From positions 1 through 64,000 of the forward strand of contig JAISUR010000042.1 in the NCBI GenBank assembly GCA_031271975.1: DNA of 64,000 nucleotides, given 5' to 3'. A program made the position numbers and the translations under genes. Of this stretch, positions 37,426-46,257 are shown piece by piece. This DNA comes from Propionibacteriaceae bacterium. Its GTDB lineage: Bacteria; Actinomycetota; Actinomycetes; Propionibacteriales; Propionibacteriaceae. Positions within the stretch are counted from its first letter, which is position 1; each line of letters begins with the position of its first letter. The notes under the pieces are model-generated. The model was not told where the DNA came from, searched no databases, and was given only the letters and a program-made list of their open reading frames with translations.

Positions 37426-37431
37426 TAGGGT
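37426..37431 (+). promoter_or_regulatory. -10 element of the Rv3259-like gene (leaderless)
   Basis: TAGGGT ends 6 bases before GTG 37438. No ribosome-binding site is seen. Confidence 0.45.
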
Positions 37432-37437
37432 GGGCGG

Positions 37438-37842
37438 GTGAGCAAACGCCGAGATCGACACCAGCGGGGCATGCGCGGCCCGGTGTCGCTGCCCAACCCG
37501 CTGACGCGGACGCGGCTCATCGACCGGCCGACGGCCGAGGGGCAGTTCGCCGACTACATCGCCCAAACTGTCGCGCGCGTCGCCGCAGACTGCCCGCAGG
37601 CGCTCGCGCGGATCGATATTGGCTACGAAGACGTGCCTGTCGCCGCCGGCGACGTGCCGCTGGCTACGGCCACCTCGGCCACCCCGGAACGCAATGGCCA
37701 GGTCGTGCTTTACCGCCGCCCCCTGGAGCACCGGGCGGCCAGCCAGTCGGACCTGCGCCGTTTGGTCCGCCTCACGATCGTGGAGCAGCTTGCCGCCATC
37801 ACCGGGCTCAGCCCGCACCAGATCGACCCCGAAGAAGACTGA
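37438..37842 (+). CDS. zincin-like 'metallopeptidase family' protein without HExxH
   Basis: A 134-residue protein of the Rv3259 type. IVLYRRP-like (VVLYRRPLEHRA) and LRRLVRLTIVEQLAAITGLS align with the zincin-1 family, whose members normally read ...VVHEIAHHFG at the last place. Here H, E and second H are replaced (VEQLAAITG), so peptidase activity is not expected. It is conserved beside whiB2 in actinobacteria, which suggests a non-catalytic role in the same process. GTG 37438 follows TAGGGT (37426-37431) by 6 bases. Confidence 0.8.
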   Translation: MSKRRDRHQRGMRGPVSLPNPLTRTRLIDRPTAEGQFADYIAQTVARVAADCPQALARIDIGYEDVPVAAGDVPLATATSATPERNGQVVLYRRPLEHRAASQSDLRRLVRLTIVEQLAAITGLSPHQIDPEED

Positions 37843-37874
37843 CCCTCCCCGGCAAGCTGCCGCACCGGAGCGCC

Positions 37875-37900
37875 AGCGCAGCAAGGACACTTTGTGGGGT
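37875..37900. repeat. partial copy of the dispersed repeat
   Basis: These 26 bases match 17192-17217 with one difference; the shared core is GGACACTTTGTGGGG. They lie in the 63-base gap between the converging Rv3259-like and DUF5719 genes, 6 bases from the DUF5719 stop. Confidence 0.75.
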
Positions 37901-37905
37901 GATCT

Positions 37906-39300
37906 CTAGCTGCCCACCGAATAGTCCAAGACGACTTGCGGCGCGGCGCCCGCGGACTCGTCCGAATGCAGCGGGATGACGGTCATGCCGGCGAGCGTTC
38001 CCACCTTGCCGGCGACCACTGCCGCGGCCTGGAGTTCCAGCGCGTCCGTGCGCAGCCGCAACACGGTGAAACCGCGCGGCATCAATTGGCGCACCAGCGT
38101 GCTCTGCGCGGGCACCGCCACCGACGCCGTCTCAGCTTCGCCGTCCGGGGTGTCGGAAAGTGTGAGCGAGACCTGGGCGGGCTGGTCGGTCGGATTGGCA
38201 AACTGCACCTGCACGGTGTCCTCGTCCGTGATCGGGAGCGCCCAGATGCCGGCCTGCCCGATGGGGCTGCCAGCCGCCAGAAAAGCCATGTCGGCCTTCT
38301 TCGCGGTATCCGACGACGTCAGAGCCATGCCAGCGGTGATTTCCGGCCCGCTGCTGGTGACGCGCAGCGATCCGCCTTCGCCTCCCAGCGGCGCGGCCAG
38401 ATCGAGGTTCAACGTCGCGTGCGGCTCCACTTCCAAGTCGCCCACCCCAGGGAACGAGATCCCATCCGGGCCGAGAAACTCCACTGTGAGCGTCGCCGGA
38501 GTGTCCGAGTCGTTGAGCACGGTGAGCGTGCGCTGGCCCTCCCCCAGCGGGATCCCGGGAATCAGCACCTGCCCGGCTGGCTCAACGGTGGCGGGAATCC
38601 ACTCCGCGCTCAACGGCTTCGACTTGTCACCCCAAAGGCGTTGCCGCAAGAAGCTCGCGACCCGTCCGGTGCTGGCCTGCACATGGATGGCGACTGGCTG
38701 GTCGGACACCGGTTCGGGGGACGTCGGCAGCACCGTCAGCGGGACGGAGTAGCGTCCCAGGGCGGGAACCGTGATGCCGCGGAAACCGGGCGTAGTCACC
38801 TGTCCGTTGACGTCGAAGACCGTGACGTCCACCACGGTGTCCGACGTATCGGCGTTGTACAAGATGAGGTCGGCGGACGCGCTGGCGCTGAGCGTCGCCC
38901 CCGCATACCAGGTCGAAGCGGTGGGCGAAACGCAGGCGGTGGTCGACATGCCGCGTTCGGGGCCATCCGCTGTGCGCACCCAGTCCAGCGCGGAGAACGT
39001 GTCGTCCCGCGGCGAGGTGACCCGCAGCGGATTCTCAGACCCTTTGAGGTCCAGCAGCGCCACCGACTCCTCGGTCAGCTTCATGCCGAACTCCCCGGCG
39101 CGCAGCTCGCCGCCGGATGAAACCCCCACGGTCTGCCACTCGGCCGCGACGCTGGTGAGCGCGGCGCAGACCAGGCTGGCCCGGGCCGAGGATGTGCTGG
39201 AACTGTCCGGCGGCACCTGGCCGGCGGGAATGAACCCGCTGGCGGCCAGTGCGGCGACCATCGCCACGAGGGCGATTCCGGGAACGAGCAAGCGTTTCAT
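37906..39300 (-). CDS. DUF5719 family exported protein
   Basis: A 464-residue protein with an N-terminal signal or anchor helix (LLVPGIALVAMVAALAASGF), then a long all-beta exterior rich in Val, Thr and Ser. It contains recurring Ig-like strands such as TLTVLNDSDTPATLTVEFLG and VQVQFANPTDQPAQVSLTL. DUF5719 proteins occur beside the large glycosyltransferase-like protein and WhiB2 in actinobacteria. Its ATG overlaps the stop of that upstream gene (ATGA at 39297-39300). It may be the outer partner of the membrane glycosyltransferase; the reaction is unknown. Confidence 0.8.
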   Translation of the reverse strand: MKRLLVPGIALVAMVAALAASGFIPAGQVPPDSSSTSSARASLVCAALTSVAAEWQTVGVSSGGELRAGEFGMKLTEESVALLDLKGSENPLRVTSPRDDTFSALDWVRTADGPERGMSTTACVSPTASTWYAGATLSASASADLILYNADTSDTVVDVTVFDVNGQVTTPGFRGITVPALGRYSVPLTVLPTSPEPVSDQPVAIHVQASTGRVASFLRQRLWGDKSKPLSAEWIPATVEPAGQVLIPGIPLGEGQRTLTVLNDSDTPATLTVEFLGPDGISFPGVGDLEVEPHATLNLDLAAPLGGEGGSLRVTSSGPEITAGMALTSSDTAKKADMAFLAAGSPIGQAGIWALPITDEDTVQVQFANPTDQPAQVSLTLSDTPDGEAETASVAVPAQSTLVRQLMPRGFTVLRLRTDALELQAAAVVAGKVGTLAGMTVIPLHSDESAGAAPQVVLDYSVGS

Positions 39301-42299
39301 GCGGCCCTCCTAGCCCGGTGCGGACGGCCCAACTTCTTGTGGCCTTTTTGGGCCCGGGCACCAGTGGCCGCCGGAGCGCTGCGTAACCGTTTCCCGGTGC
39401 GCGGGCGGCGGGAGGGGCCGCGCGACTGCAACCCCGGCAAGGCCAGCAGGATCAGCAGCAGCAAGCCGCCCAACTGCACCCAAGCCCACCACAGCGAACC
39501 GCCGCGATAGCCGTATTGCAGGGTGCCGGACGCCGTCCCGAGCCGGAACACCTGGCCGACGGCGGCCTCGCCAGCGGGCAACTCTGCACCCACCCTCGCC
39601 CACCAATCCGCATCGGCGGGTTCGGCGATCATGAGTTCGCGGTCTGCCGCGCCCGAAACGATCTGCGAGCCGTTGCCGACCACTTCGCGGGCTTCCCCGT
39701 AGCGCACCACGGCGATGCCCGAATCGGGCACCGGCCACACCATCGCAGCATCTCCGGTGCCGCCGGACAGCCCAGGTGTGTTCGAGATGCCCATGCGCAT
39801 CGCCTCGTCGCCGCCGGACAGCCAGATATGGGCGACGCCGAGCCGGACCAAGTCACCGGCTAACTCGTCGTCGGCCGAACCCGACGCGAGCCGGCTCACC
39901 ACGGAGCGCGCCAGAGCCATCGCTTCCCGGTCACCGAAGAACACCGGGCCGGCCTCCGTCTCACCCATGCGCGGATAATCGGCGCCAATGAGCGTCCACG
40001 CGACCGTGCCGTCATCCGCCGCCCGCATGGCCAAGGTGCGGCCCGGAGTCTCAGACGTCTGCACGTTGGACACGAAGCTGGGCAACTCCCCCACCGTCTT
40101 GCGCTGCAAACCTGCTTCGCCCGTCCAAACCCAGTGCACCGCGCCCACGCCCAGCGCTCCCGCGCACAGCAATGTGACCCCGAGGACGGCGAAGTGCTTG
40201 ACGCCGATGGATTGGGCCCGCAGATTCGCCCCGACCATGTCCATACCGATCGCCCCGGCGGCGGCCAGCAGCCCCACCATCACGATCAGCAATTCCTGGC
40301 CCGATGGACGGGTCCAAGCCCCGGGCGGGACATAGACCAACACCCGGTTGAGCAGGGTCGCCGCAAGCGGGGCAGCCGCGGCGGCGAGGAAAACCGGCGC
40401 CAACGCCCGGCGGCGCACCGTGCCGGCCAGCGCGACCAGCCAAAGCGCTCCCAACGCCGTGGCGGACACCCACAGCGGCGTGGTTGCGGTCGCGCACAGC
40501 GGGGCCTGCCACCACTCGAACACCGTGGCCGGATGCAGTGCGGCGTCCGTCCCCACCAGCAGGCGTCCGGGGTAGGCGGTGATCGTTTCCCAGGTGGGGC
40601 CGAGCAGCAGCAATCCAGTGCTGGCCAGCACGAAGAGCCGCTGCAAGCCCCCCACGACAGACGGCCGGAGAATGAGCTGCGCGACTAGCAGCACCGCAGC
40701 GGCCAGCCAAGTGAGCGGATACAGCGCGCTCAGCACCAGCAGGTTCAGCGCCACTGATCCGGCACCGCGCCAGGTGTGCCGCCCATCCGTCAACCACCAG
40801 CGCATCGAGTAGGCGGCCACGGGCAGCAGCAGCGTCCAGACAGCCACGGGGAATCCGTTCGACTCCAGGGCGCCGGTGAGGATCGGAGCCAGGGCGTAGG
40901 CGCCCGCCCCAAAGGCCGCCCAGGTGCTGGATTCGGCGACTTGGCGGGCAAAACGGAAAGCGGCCAGCCAGGTGAGCGGCACGCAACCGATGACCAGCAC
41001 GGACACGAGCCATTCGGGATTGCCGAGGGTGATCAGCGAAGCCAGGCCCGTCAACGCTTCCCAAGGCGGCATGGACAGGTGCTCCGCCCCAGGCACCGGG
41101 GCGATGTAGCGCTGCAACATCGTCAACCACGAATCGGCCGCGGGAAGTTGCCGGGCGGCGATGAGCGAACCCGCTCCGAACAGGTGGCGGCCCGCGGCGA
41201 TGGCGCCGATCACGGTGACGACCATGCCGACGAGAATGGTCGGGATGCGGATCCGGTTGGACTCCGCGAAATCACCTTCGGCGGTCAACTCGTCGATGCT
41301 GGGGCCTTCGGAACGGCCGGTGAAGGTGATCAGCCAATCCACCAGGCGGGACGCGACCGAATCCAGCGCGTGCCGGATGCCCGCCAACCGGTCCGGGCGC
41401 AGCGCCTTCGTGGCGGCGATTGTCTCCTCGGTGGGGTTGACCTGTTCCCGCCGGTCGTGGAGCCGCCGGCGGCGCTTGAACCCCGCCAGCCAGCGGCCGA
41501 TGCCCGCTATTTCGTCGCCCGCGGCCATCGGCTCTTTGCCGATTAGGAACCCAAGCGCCGCGAAGACGGAGACCAGGATCAGCTTGAACGCCACGGGCCA
41601 ACGCCACTTGGAATGGGTGGCCGTCAGCGCCAACACGCCCGCGCGCTGGGCGGCTCCGTCTGGAACCGAAAAGTCGGTCACCTCGGCGTCGGGTTCGACC
41701 ATCACCTGGTGTCCGGCCAGGTTCGCCAGCCAGCCCAGCTCGAGCCCCCAGACGCTCGGCGCCAACACCTGCACGAAACCGCCCAATTCGCGCCACAGGT
41801 CGCCTCTGATGAGCATGCCATAGGGCGGCGCGCCGAGTGCCTGGCACGCCTTGAGCTGCCCCTGGTACAGCTCGCCGGGCTCGGTCAAGGTGCGAAGCCG
41901 GGCGAATCCGGAGACCGTCTGCCCGAACGTGTTGATCACACCGGCCGGCCCGCGCCGCCTGGGCTCGGTCTGCACAGCGCCGACGACTGCCGCTAGCGGG
42001 TTCTTAGCGGCCCGGCTGACCAGCGCGTTGAGGCATTCGGGCTGCGGCACGCAAGTGTCGGGCACCGCCCAAATCCAGCCCGCGTCGTCTGGAATATCGT
42101 CTTCGGAGACTATGGCCCGGGGTTGGAATGTGGACCGCTCAATGGCCAGCCGCGCCCGCTGGGTGTCCGCGGGTGCCCCCATTGGGAAGATGACGGCGAC
42201 CACGTCGAAACTGGCCATGTCCAAGCTGATGTCCGCGGGGTCGTCACGAAGCCATGACCACTCGGCGAGCGCGTCATCAGGGGAAGTGTCGTTAACCAT
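39297..42299 (-). CDS. large membrane glycosyltransferase-like protein (GT2-like N-terminus)
   Basis: A 1000-residue polytopic protein. Residues ~30-230 resemble a GT-A/GT2 domain (FDVVAVIFPMGAPADTQRAR, then DDAGWIWAVPDTCVPQPECL and GAPPYGMLIRGDLWRELGGF), but the usual DxD is not clear, so the domain may be degenerate. Residues ~350-730 hold about ten membrane segments, and the C-terminal ~250 residues lie outside before a last helix and a basic tail rich in Arg/Lys. It is coupled to DUF5719 and lies just after whiB2. A role in exporting or building a surface polysaccharide or lipoglycan is likely. Confidence 0.8.
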   Translation of the reverse strand: MVNDTSPDDALAEWSWLRDDPADISLDMASFDVVAVIFPMGAPADTQRARLAIERSTFQPRAIVSEDDIPDDAGWIWAVPDTCVPQPECLNALVSRAAKNPLAAVVGAVQTEPRRRGPAGVINTFGQTVSGFARLRTLTEPGELYQGQLKACQALGAPPYGMLIRGDLWRELGGFVQVLAPSVWGLELGWLANLAGHQVMVEPDAEVTDFSVPDGAAQRAGVLALTATHSKWRWPVAFKLILVSVFAALGFLIGKEPMAAGDEIAGIGRWLAGFKRRRRLHDRREQVNPTEETIAATKALRPDRLAGIRHALDSVASRLVDWLITFTGRSEGPSIDELTAEGDFAESNRIRIPTILVGMVVTVIGAIAAGRHLFGAGSLIAARQLPAADSWLTMLQRYIAPVPGAEHLSMPPWEALTGLASLITLGNPEWLVSVLVIGCVPLTWLAAFRFARQVAESSTWAAFGAGAYALAPILTGALESNGFPVAVWTLLLPVAAYSMRWWLTDGRHTWRGAGSVALNLLVLSALYPLTWLAAAVLLVAQLILRPSVVGGLQRLFVLASTGLLLLGPTWETITAYPGRLLVGTDAALHPATVFEWWQAPLCATATTPLWVSATALGALWLVALAGTVRRRALAPVFLAAAAAPLAATLLNRVLVYVPPGAWTRPSGQELLIVMVGLLAAAGAIGMDMVGANLRAQSIGVKHFAVLGVTLLCAGALGVGAVHWVWTGEAGLQRKTVGELPSFVSNVQTSETPGRTLAMRAADDGTVAWTLIGADYPRMGETEAGPVFFGDREAMALARSVVSRLASGSADDELAGDLVRLGVAHIWLSGGDEAMRMGISNTPGLSGGTGDAAMVWPVPDSGIAVVRYGEAREVVGNGSQIVSGAADRELMIAEPADADWWARVGAELPAGEAAVGQVFRLGTASGTLQYGYRGGSLWWAWVQLGGLLLLILLALPGLQSRGPSRRPRTGKRLRSAPAATGARAQKGHKKLGRPHRARRAA

Positions 42300-42372
42300 G
42301 CCAGTGCAGACTCAAGTATGTAATCAGTTGCCTCCAGCCTATCGGGCAATCTGCCCGGGCGCGCGCACAAAA

Positions 42373-42630
42373 TCAAGCGCGCTTCTTCAACCTCCGGCGT
42401 TCGCGTTCGGAAAGCCCGCCCCAGATACCGAAGCGTTCGTCGTTGGCGAGGGCATATTCGAGGCATTCGGCACGGACTTCGCAGGACAGGCAGACCCGCT
42501 TGGCCTCACGGGTGGATCCGCCCTTCTCGGGGAAGAAAGCTTCCGGATCGGTCTGCGCGCACAGGGCGCGCTCCTGCCAACCGAGCAACCCCTCGTCTTC
42601 TTCTGTCATCAACAACAAAAGCTCCTGCAT
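42373..42630 (-). CDS. whiB2: WhiB2-type iron-sulfur transcription factor
   Basis: An 85-residue WhiB protein with C24, C47, C50 and C56 (ALCAQ, VCLSC, AEC) for a [4Fe-4S] cluster, the GIWGG turn and a basic C-terminus (SERERRRLKKRA). The core WQERALCAQTDPEAFFPEKG is almost the same as WhmD/WhiB2 of mycobacteria, which controls septation with WhiA. ATG 42630 follows a good ribosome-binding site, GGAGG (minus strand, 42639-42643); the frame opens slightly earlier but without one. Unlike its neighbours it has a real leader, driven by a consensus TATAAT. Confidence 0.95.
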   Translation of the reverse strand: MQELLLLMTEEDEGLLGWQERALCAQTDPEAFFPEKGGSTREAKRVCLSCEVRAECLEYALANDERFGIWGGLSERERRRLKKRA

Positions 42631-42662
42631 CCGTCTGCCTCCGTTCCCCACCCGGTCGCAGT

Positions 42663-42697
42663 AATTACACCAGGAGAATTACACCAATGTCATTATA
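42663..42697 (-). promoter_or_regulatory. whiB2 promoter with direct repeats
   Basis: A consensus minus-strand -10, TATAAT, lies at 42692-42697. Just downstream are two identical copies of TGGTGTAATT (minus strand; 42677-42686 and 42663-42672), 14 bases apart, at the transcription start and in the leader. The whole 42660-42725 stretch is unusually AT-rich for this genome. The repeats may be an operator or an mRNA feature. Confidence 0.6.
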
Positions 42698-42769
42698 GCC
42701 AATTCAACCGCATTTGTAGACAAATCCGCAAGTCTGTTTGAATCGCACCGTAGGGGGGTAGATGGAGGC

Positions 42770-43831
42770 TCATTCAAAGCCGGGCGCCTGGACGGCCACC
42801 TGCTCGGCGAGGGCCTTCACGCGTTCGGCTTGGTCGGCGGGCACGACGAGGGTTGCGGTGGGAGTGCGAACGACCACCAATCCCGTCACGCCGGCCACGG
42901 CCACGACGGCGTCCGGGTCGTCGTTGATGATGACGTTGCCCTGCGCATCAGCCACCACTCGGCCGCTGGCGGCGTTGCCACCCAACTGCGGCAGCACGTT
43001 GCCGAGCGCCGCATAGCCGCCGACGTCGCGCCACTGGGCGTCGAGCCGGACACAGCACACCATGCCCTGCGCGGCGGCGGGTTCCATGACGGCGTAGTCG
43101 ACCGAGATCTTCGGCAGGCGCGGAAAGATGTCCGCCAGTTGGCCAGGATTCTCAGCGAGTTCGAGCACAAGTTGGGCGCATTCAGGGCGCAACTGGGCCA
43201 CCAAGTCCAGGAACGCCGCCGCCCGCCAGCAGAACATCCCGGCATTCCACCAATACTCGCCGCTGGCCAGGTATTGCTGGGCGAGCGCCAGCGGCGGCTT
43301 CTCGGTGAATCCCAGCACTTCGAAGGCGGTGTCGGACAACGCGGCGCCGCGGCGGATATAGCCGTAGCCGGTGTGCGGACGGGTGGGCGGCACACCCAGC
43401 GTCACCAGCTTCGGGCCCGACTCGGCCAACTCGAAGGCCGCGGCCAAAGTCCGCGCGAAGCTGTCCACCGGCTGAATCAAGTGGTCTGCGGTGAGTTGCG
43501 CGATGACCGCGTCCGGGTCGCGGGCGGCCAGTACCGCGGCCGGCCAAGCGGCGGCGTTCAGCGAATCCCGTCCCACCGGCTCGCCCAGCAGATTGGATTC
43601 AGGGATCTCGGGAGCCAACTCGCGCACCATGTCCAAGTACGCCGCGCCCGTGACGATCCAAATCCGCTCCGGCGGCACCACAGTGCGGGCCCGCTCCACG
43701 GCGAGATGGAGCAGCGAGACCCTTGCGTCTTGTGCGGGGATCAGCGGCAGGAACTGTTTCGGAGTGCCGCTGCGCGACAACGGCCACAACCGCGTGCCCG
43801 ACCCGCCAGCCATGATCACCACATACCGCAT
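42770..43831 (-). CDS. manC: mannose-1-phosphate guanylyltransferase
   Basis: A 353-residue nucleotidyltransferase that makes GDP-mannose from mannose-1-phosphate and GTP. VVIMAGGSGTRLWPLSRSG (~4-22) is the GTP-binding signature with pyrophosphorylase Arg/Lys; FTEKP and WWNAGMFCWRAA are family blocks. There is no C-terminal phosphomannose-isomerase domain, so it is monofunctional. GDP-mannose feeds lipoglycans and polyprenyl-mannose. TAGCCT (minus strand, 43838-43843) ends 6 bases before ATG 43831, indicating leaderless expression. Confidence 0.93.
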   Translation of the reverse strand: MRYVVIMAGGSGTRLWPLSRSGTPKQFLPLIPAQDARVSLLHLAVERARTVVPPERIWIVTGAAYLDMVRELAPEIPESNLLGEPVGRDSLNAAAWPAAVLAARDPDAVIAQLTADHLIQPVDSFARTLAAAFELAESGPKLVTLGVPPTRPHTGYGYIRRGAALSDTAFEVLGFTEKPPLALAQQYLASGEYWWNAGMFCWRAAAFLDLVAQLRPECAQLVLELAENPGQLADIFPRLPKISVDYAVMEPAAAQGMVCCVRLDAQWRDVGGYAALGNVLPQLGGNAASGRVVADAQGNVIINDDPDAVVAVAGVTGLVVVRTPTATLVVPADQAERVKALAEQVAVQAPGFE

Positions 43832-43837
43832 AAGCTA

Positions 43838-43843
43838 AGGCTA
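43838..43843 (-). promoter_or_regulatory. -10 element of manC (leaderless)
   Basis: TAGCCT on the minus strand ends 6 bases before ATG 43831. Confidence 0.5.
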
Positions 43844-43884
43844 GTGCACAGCGGGTGTGGCAACCGGAGGCGGAAAGGAAAGTC

Positions 43885-44700
43885 ATGGTCTTGTCCCGGA
43901 GGGCCTTCTTGGCGGGATTGGGAGCGGTCACGTTGGCGGGCTGCTCGCGCGTGCCGGAGCCGTCCGCGTCGCCAACAGGCGCGGTGGATGCCCAATTGGA
44001 GGCCGCCATCGAGGTAATCAAGGGCCAGAACGCCCTGTTCGGCGTCGCGCTGAAAGACCTGCGCGGTGGCACGGTGTGGGGACTGGCGCCCGACTACGCT
44101 TCGCAAAGCGCGTCGATGGCCAAGCCGATGATTGTGGCCATGGCGCTGCGCAAAGCCCGCCTGGACGGCACCACCCTGAGCGACGAGCAGTTGGAAGACT
44201 GCCGCAAAGCGATCACCATCTCCGACAACGACGCGGCGGACCGGCTGTGGGCTTTCGCCGGAACGAGCGCCGCCTATGACGAACTGGCTGCGGCGCTGGG
44301 CCTGGCGGCGACGCATTCCGACCCGGCGCGGGATTTCTGGAGCTGGACCTGGACGACGCCGACCGACCAGCTCAAGCTGCTGGAGACTCTGCTCGGTCCC
44401 GGCGCCGACGCCATCACCTCCGCCGAAGCGGCGTTCATCCTGGACTTGATGGGCAATGTGGCTGACGACCAGGCCTGGGGCGTGGGCACGGTGCGTTCGG
44501 ACAGTGTCGCCGTGGAATTGAAGAACGGCTGGGTGCAGTTTGAATCCACCGACAATCTTTGGGCGGTGAACTCCATCGGCCACGTCACCGGCGGCGACTG
44601 CGAATATCTGCTGGCCGTGATGAACCGCACCCCGGATTTCGAGACCGGCCGCGACACCTGCACCGCGGTCGGAAAGTGGGTCTACGAGATCCTGACCTGA
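43885..44700 (+). CDS. Tat-exported lipoprotein with class A beta-lactamase-like fold
   Basis: A 271-residue protein. MVLSRRAFLAGLGAVTLAGC combines a twin-arginine motif with a lipobox (Cys20), so it is probably folded inside, exported by Tat and lipid-anchored. The serine-hydrolase triad of class A enzymes is largely kept: S77-M-A-K80, S113-D-N115 and K213-N-G215. No ExxLN (Glu166 region) is visible, so deacylation and real beta-lactam hydrolysis are doubtful. It may act on peptidoglycan or be a binding protein. AAAGGAAAG precedes ATG 43885; a GTG at 43855 is a weaker start. Confidence 0.82.
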   Translation: MVLSRRAFLAGLGAVTLAGCSRVPEPSASPTGAVDAQLEAAIEVIKGQNALFGVALKDLRGGTVWGLAPDYASQSASMAKPMIVAMALRKARLDGTTLSDEQLEDCRKAITISDNDAADRLWAFAGTSAAYDELAAALGLAATHSDPARDFWSWTWTTPTDQLKLLETLLGPGADAITSAEAAFILDLMGNVADDQAWGVGTVRSDSVAVELKNGWVQFESTDNLWAVNSIGHVTGGDCEYLLAVMNRTPDFETGRDTCTAVGKWVYEILT

Positions 44701-44713
44701 GAACTGGTGCGCG

Positions 44714-46177
44714 TCAACTCACCTTGCAGATCGAATCCAGCTTCTGCGCATTCGACTTCGGCTTGGGCGTGGCGGATGCGGACGGCGTCGGCTCGGGTTC
44801 CGGTTCCGCTGACGCGGTGGCCTTTTCGGCCGCTTCGTCCGCCGCCTCGGCCGCCGCGATCTCGTCGGCGACGATCTGGCGGATCTTCGCGAAATCCGGG
44901 TTGGCGGGTTTGATCAGCGGCGGGACGAAGCTGACGCTCGTCATCGGGATCTTCTGGATCTTGGGCGCCAGTTCGAGCATCGCGCCGATCTGGTCGGTGG
45001 GCAGGTCGGTCTTGACGACGTTCTTGCCGGCGGCGGCGATCTCTTGGAAGCTGGTCAGCACTGTGGCCGGGTCGAGTTGCTTCAACATGGCGTTCATCAC
45101 GCACTTCTGCCGCGCCATGCGCTCGTAGTCGGAGGAGTATTCGCGGGAGCGGGCGAACCACAGCGCGTGGTAGCCGTCCAGGTGCACGTTCTTGCCGGCC
45201 TCGATCCAGTCAAACACGCCCTTCTTGCCGTTGACCGACCCCATCGGCACCTTCTTGCCGATGTCGAGAGTGATGCCGCCCACGGCGTCGATCAGCGCCT
45301 CGAAGCCGTCCATGTCGACGATCGCCCAATAGTTGATCTTGAGGCCGAGCGTCTCTTCGACGGCGCCTTTCGTGGCGACGATGCCGGGGTTCTTGACACC
45401 CTTGAACAGCTTCTTGTTGTTGTTGTTCGTCGCCTCGGTGTAGATGGCGTTCAGCAGGCACTCCTGCGACTTGCACCAATAGCCGTCCGGGTACTTCTCG
45501 TACAGCGGCGAGTCCTTCGGGAAAGGCGCGCGCTGCAGGTTGCGCGGCAGGGAAAACAGGATTGTGCGCCCCGTCTTCGCGTCGATGGAGGCGACCGTGA
45601 TCGAGTCGACCCGCACGCCGTTGCGCGCGGCCGAGGAGTCACCGCCGAGCAGCAGGATGTTGTAGCGGCCGTCGATGGTCTCGGTTTCGCCGCCGCCTTC
45701 CATGACCGTCGATATCAAGTCCGCCGAGGAGGCGAAGATCACCCGGCCATTCCAGGAACCCCACACCAGCCCGAGAGCGATGACGAGGGCCAGCACGCCC
45801 GAAACCGCACGGCCGCGGCCCGTCATGGTGCGCGGGTTGGCGATGCGCCAGGCGTCGAGGGCCAGAAAGCCCCAGCCCACGCCCAGGGCCACCACCAACC
45901 AGCCGATCACTTGGATGACGATGGGATTCGCCGCGAAACCCAGCAACGTCAAGATCAACGTGCGGTTGGCGAAGAAGAGAACCAACGCCACCAGGCCCAG
46001 CAGCAGGATCGCCCCCCAGACGCGGATCGCGATCCGACCGAGCCTGCGGCTGCCGTGCGCCAGTTGCGCCGAGCCGGGCACGATCAGCGTCATCAGCACC
46101 AGCACTATGCCGCGGCGCAGGGCAATACCAGCCGTCCGTACTTGCGGCGGCGGAACTGCTACTGCTGCTTCAGACAT
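44714..46177 (-). CDS. LytR-CpsA-Psr (LCP) family wall-polymer ligase
   Basis: A 487-residue membrane protein. About four membrane segments occupy residues ~20-155, more than the single anchor of most LCP proteins. The LCP domain starts at YNILLLGGDSSAARNGVRVD and contains ILFSLPRNLQRAPFP, DGFEALIDAVGGITLDIGKK and the Arg-rich ALWFARSREYSSDYERMARQ. These enzymes transfer glycopolymers from polyprenyl phosphates to peptidoglycan. The tail is Ala/Glu/Pro-rich and ends near LDSICKVS. Its place near whiB2, manC and purE matches the common actinobacterial order. Confidence 0.92.
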   Translation of the reverse strand: MSEAAVAVPPPQVRTAGIALRRGIVLVLMTLIVPGSAQLAHGSRRLGRIAIRVWGAILLLGLVALVLFFANRTLILTLLGFAANPIVIQVIGWLVVALGVGWGFLALDAWRIANPRTMTGRGRAVSGVLALVIALGLVWGSWNGRVIFASSADLISTVMEGGGETETIDGRYNILLLGGDSSAARNGVRVDSITVASIDAKTGRTILFSLPRNLQRAPFPKDSPLYEKYPDGYWCKSQECLLNAIYTEATNNNNKKLFKGVKNPGIVATKGAVEETLGLKINYWAIVDMDGFEALIDAVGGITLDIGKKVPMGSVNGKKGVFDWIEAGKNVHLDGYHALWFARSREYSSDYERMARQKCVMNAMLKQLDPATVLTSFQEIAAAGKNVVKTDLPTDQIGAMLELAPKIQKIPMTSVSFVPPLIKPANPDFAKIRQIVADEIAAAEAADEAAEKATASAEPEPEPTPSASATPKPKSNAQKLDSICKVS

Positions 46178-46211
46178 CTAACACCACTCAGGAATCGCGG
46201 TTATTCCCACG

Positions 46212-46227
46212 GTCCAGTATGTCCAGT
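46212..46227. repeat. short direct repeat upstream of the LCP gene
   Basis: GTCCAGT occurs at 46212-46218 and 46221-46227, 9 bases apart, 35-50 bases upstream of the LCP start (minus-strand ACTGGAC). It is a possible operator; no regulator can be named. Confidence 0.3.
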
Positions 46228-46257
46228 GGGCCCAAGAATGCCGGGCAGGGCGCGCCG

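Noticed and set aside
37438-37842. Active metalloprotease
   Set aside because: The HExxH motif is missing; only the family fold is supported.
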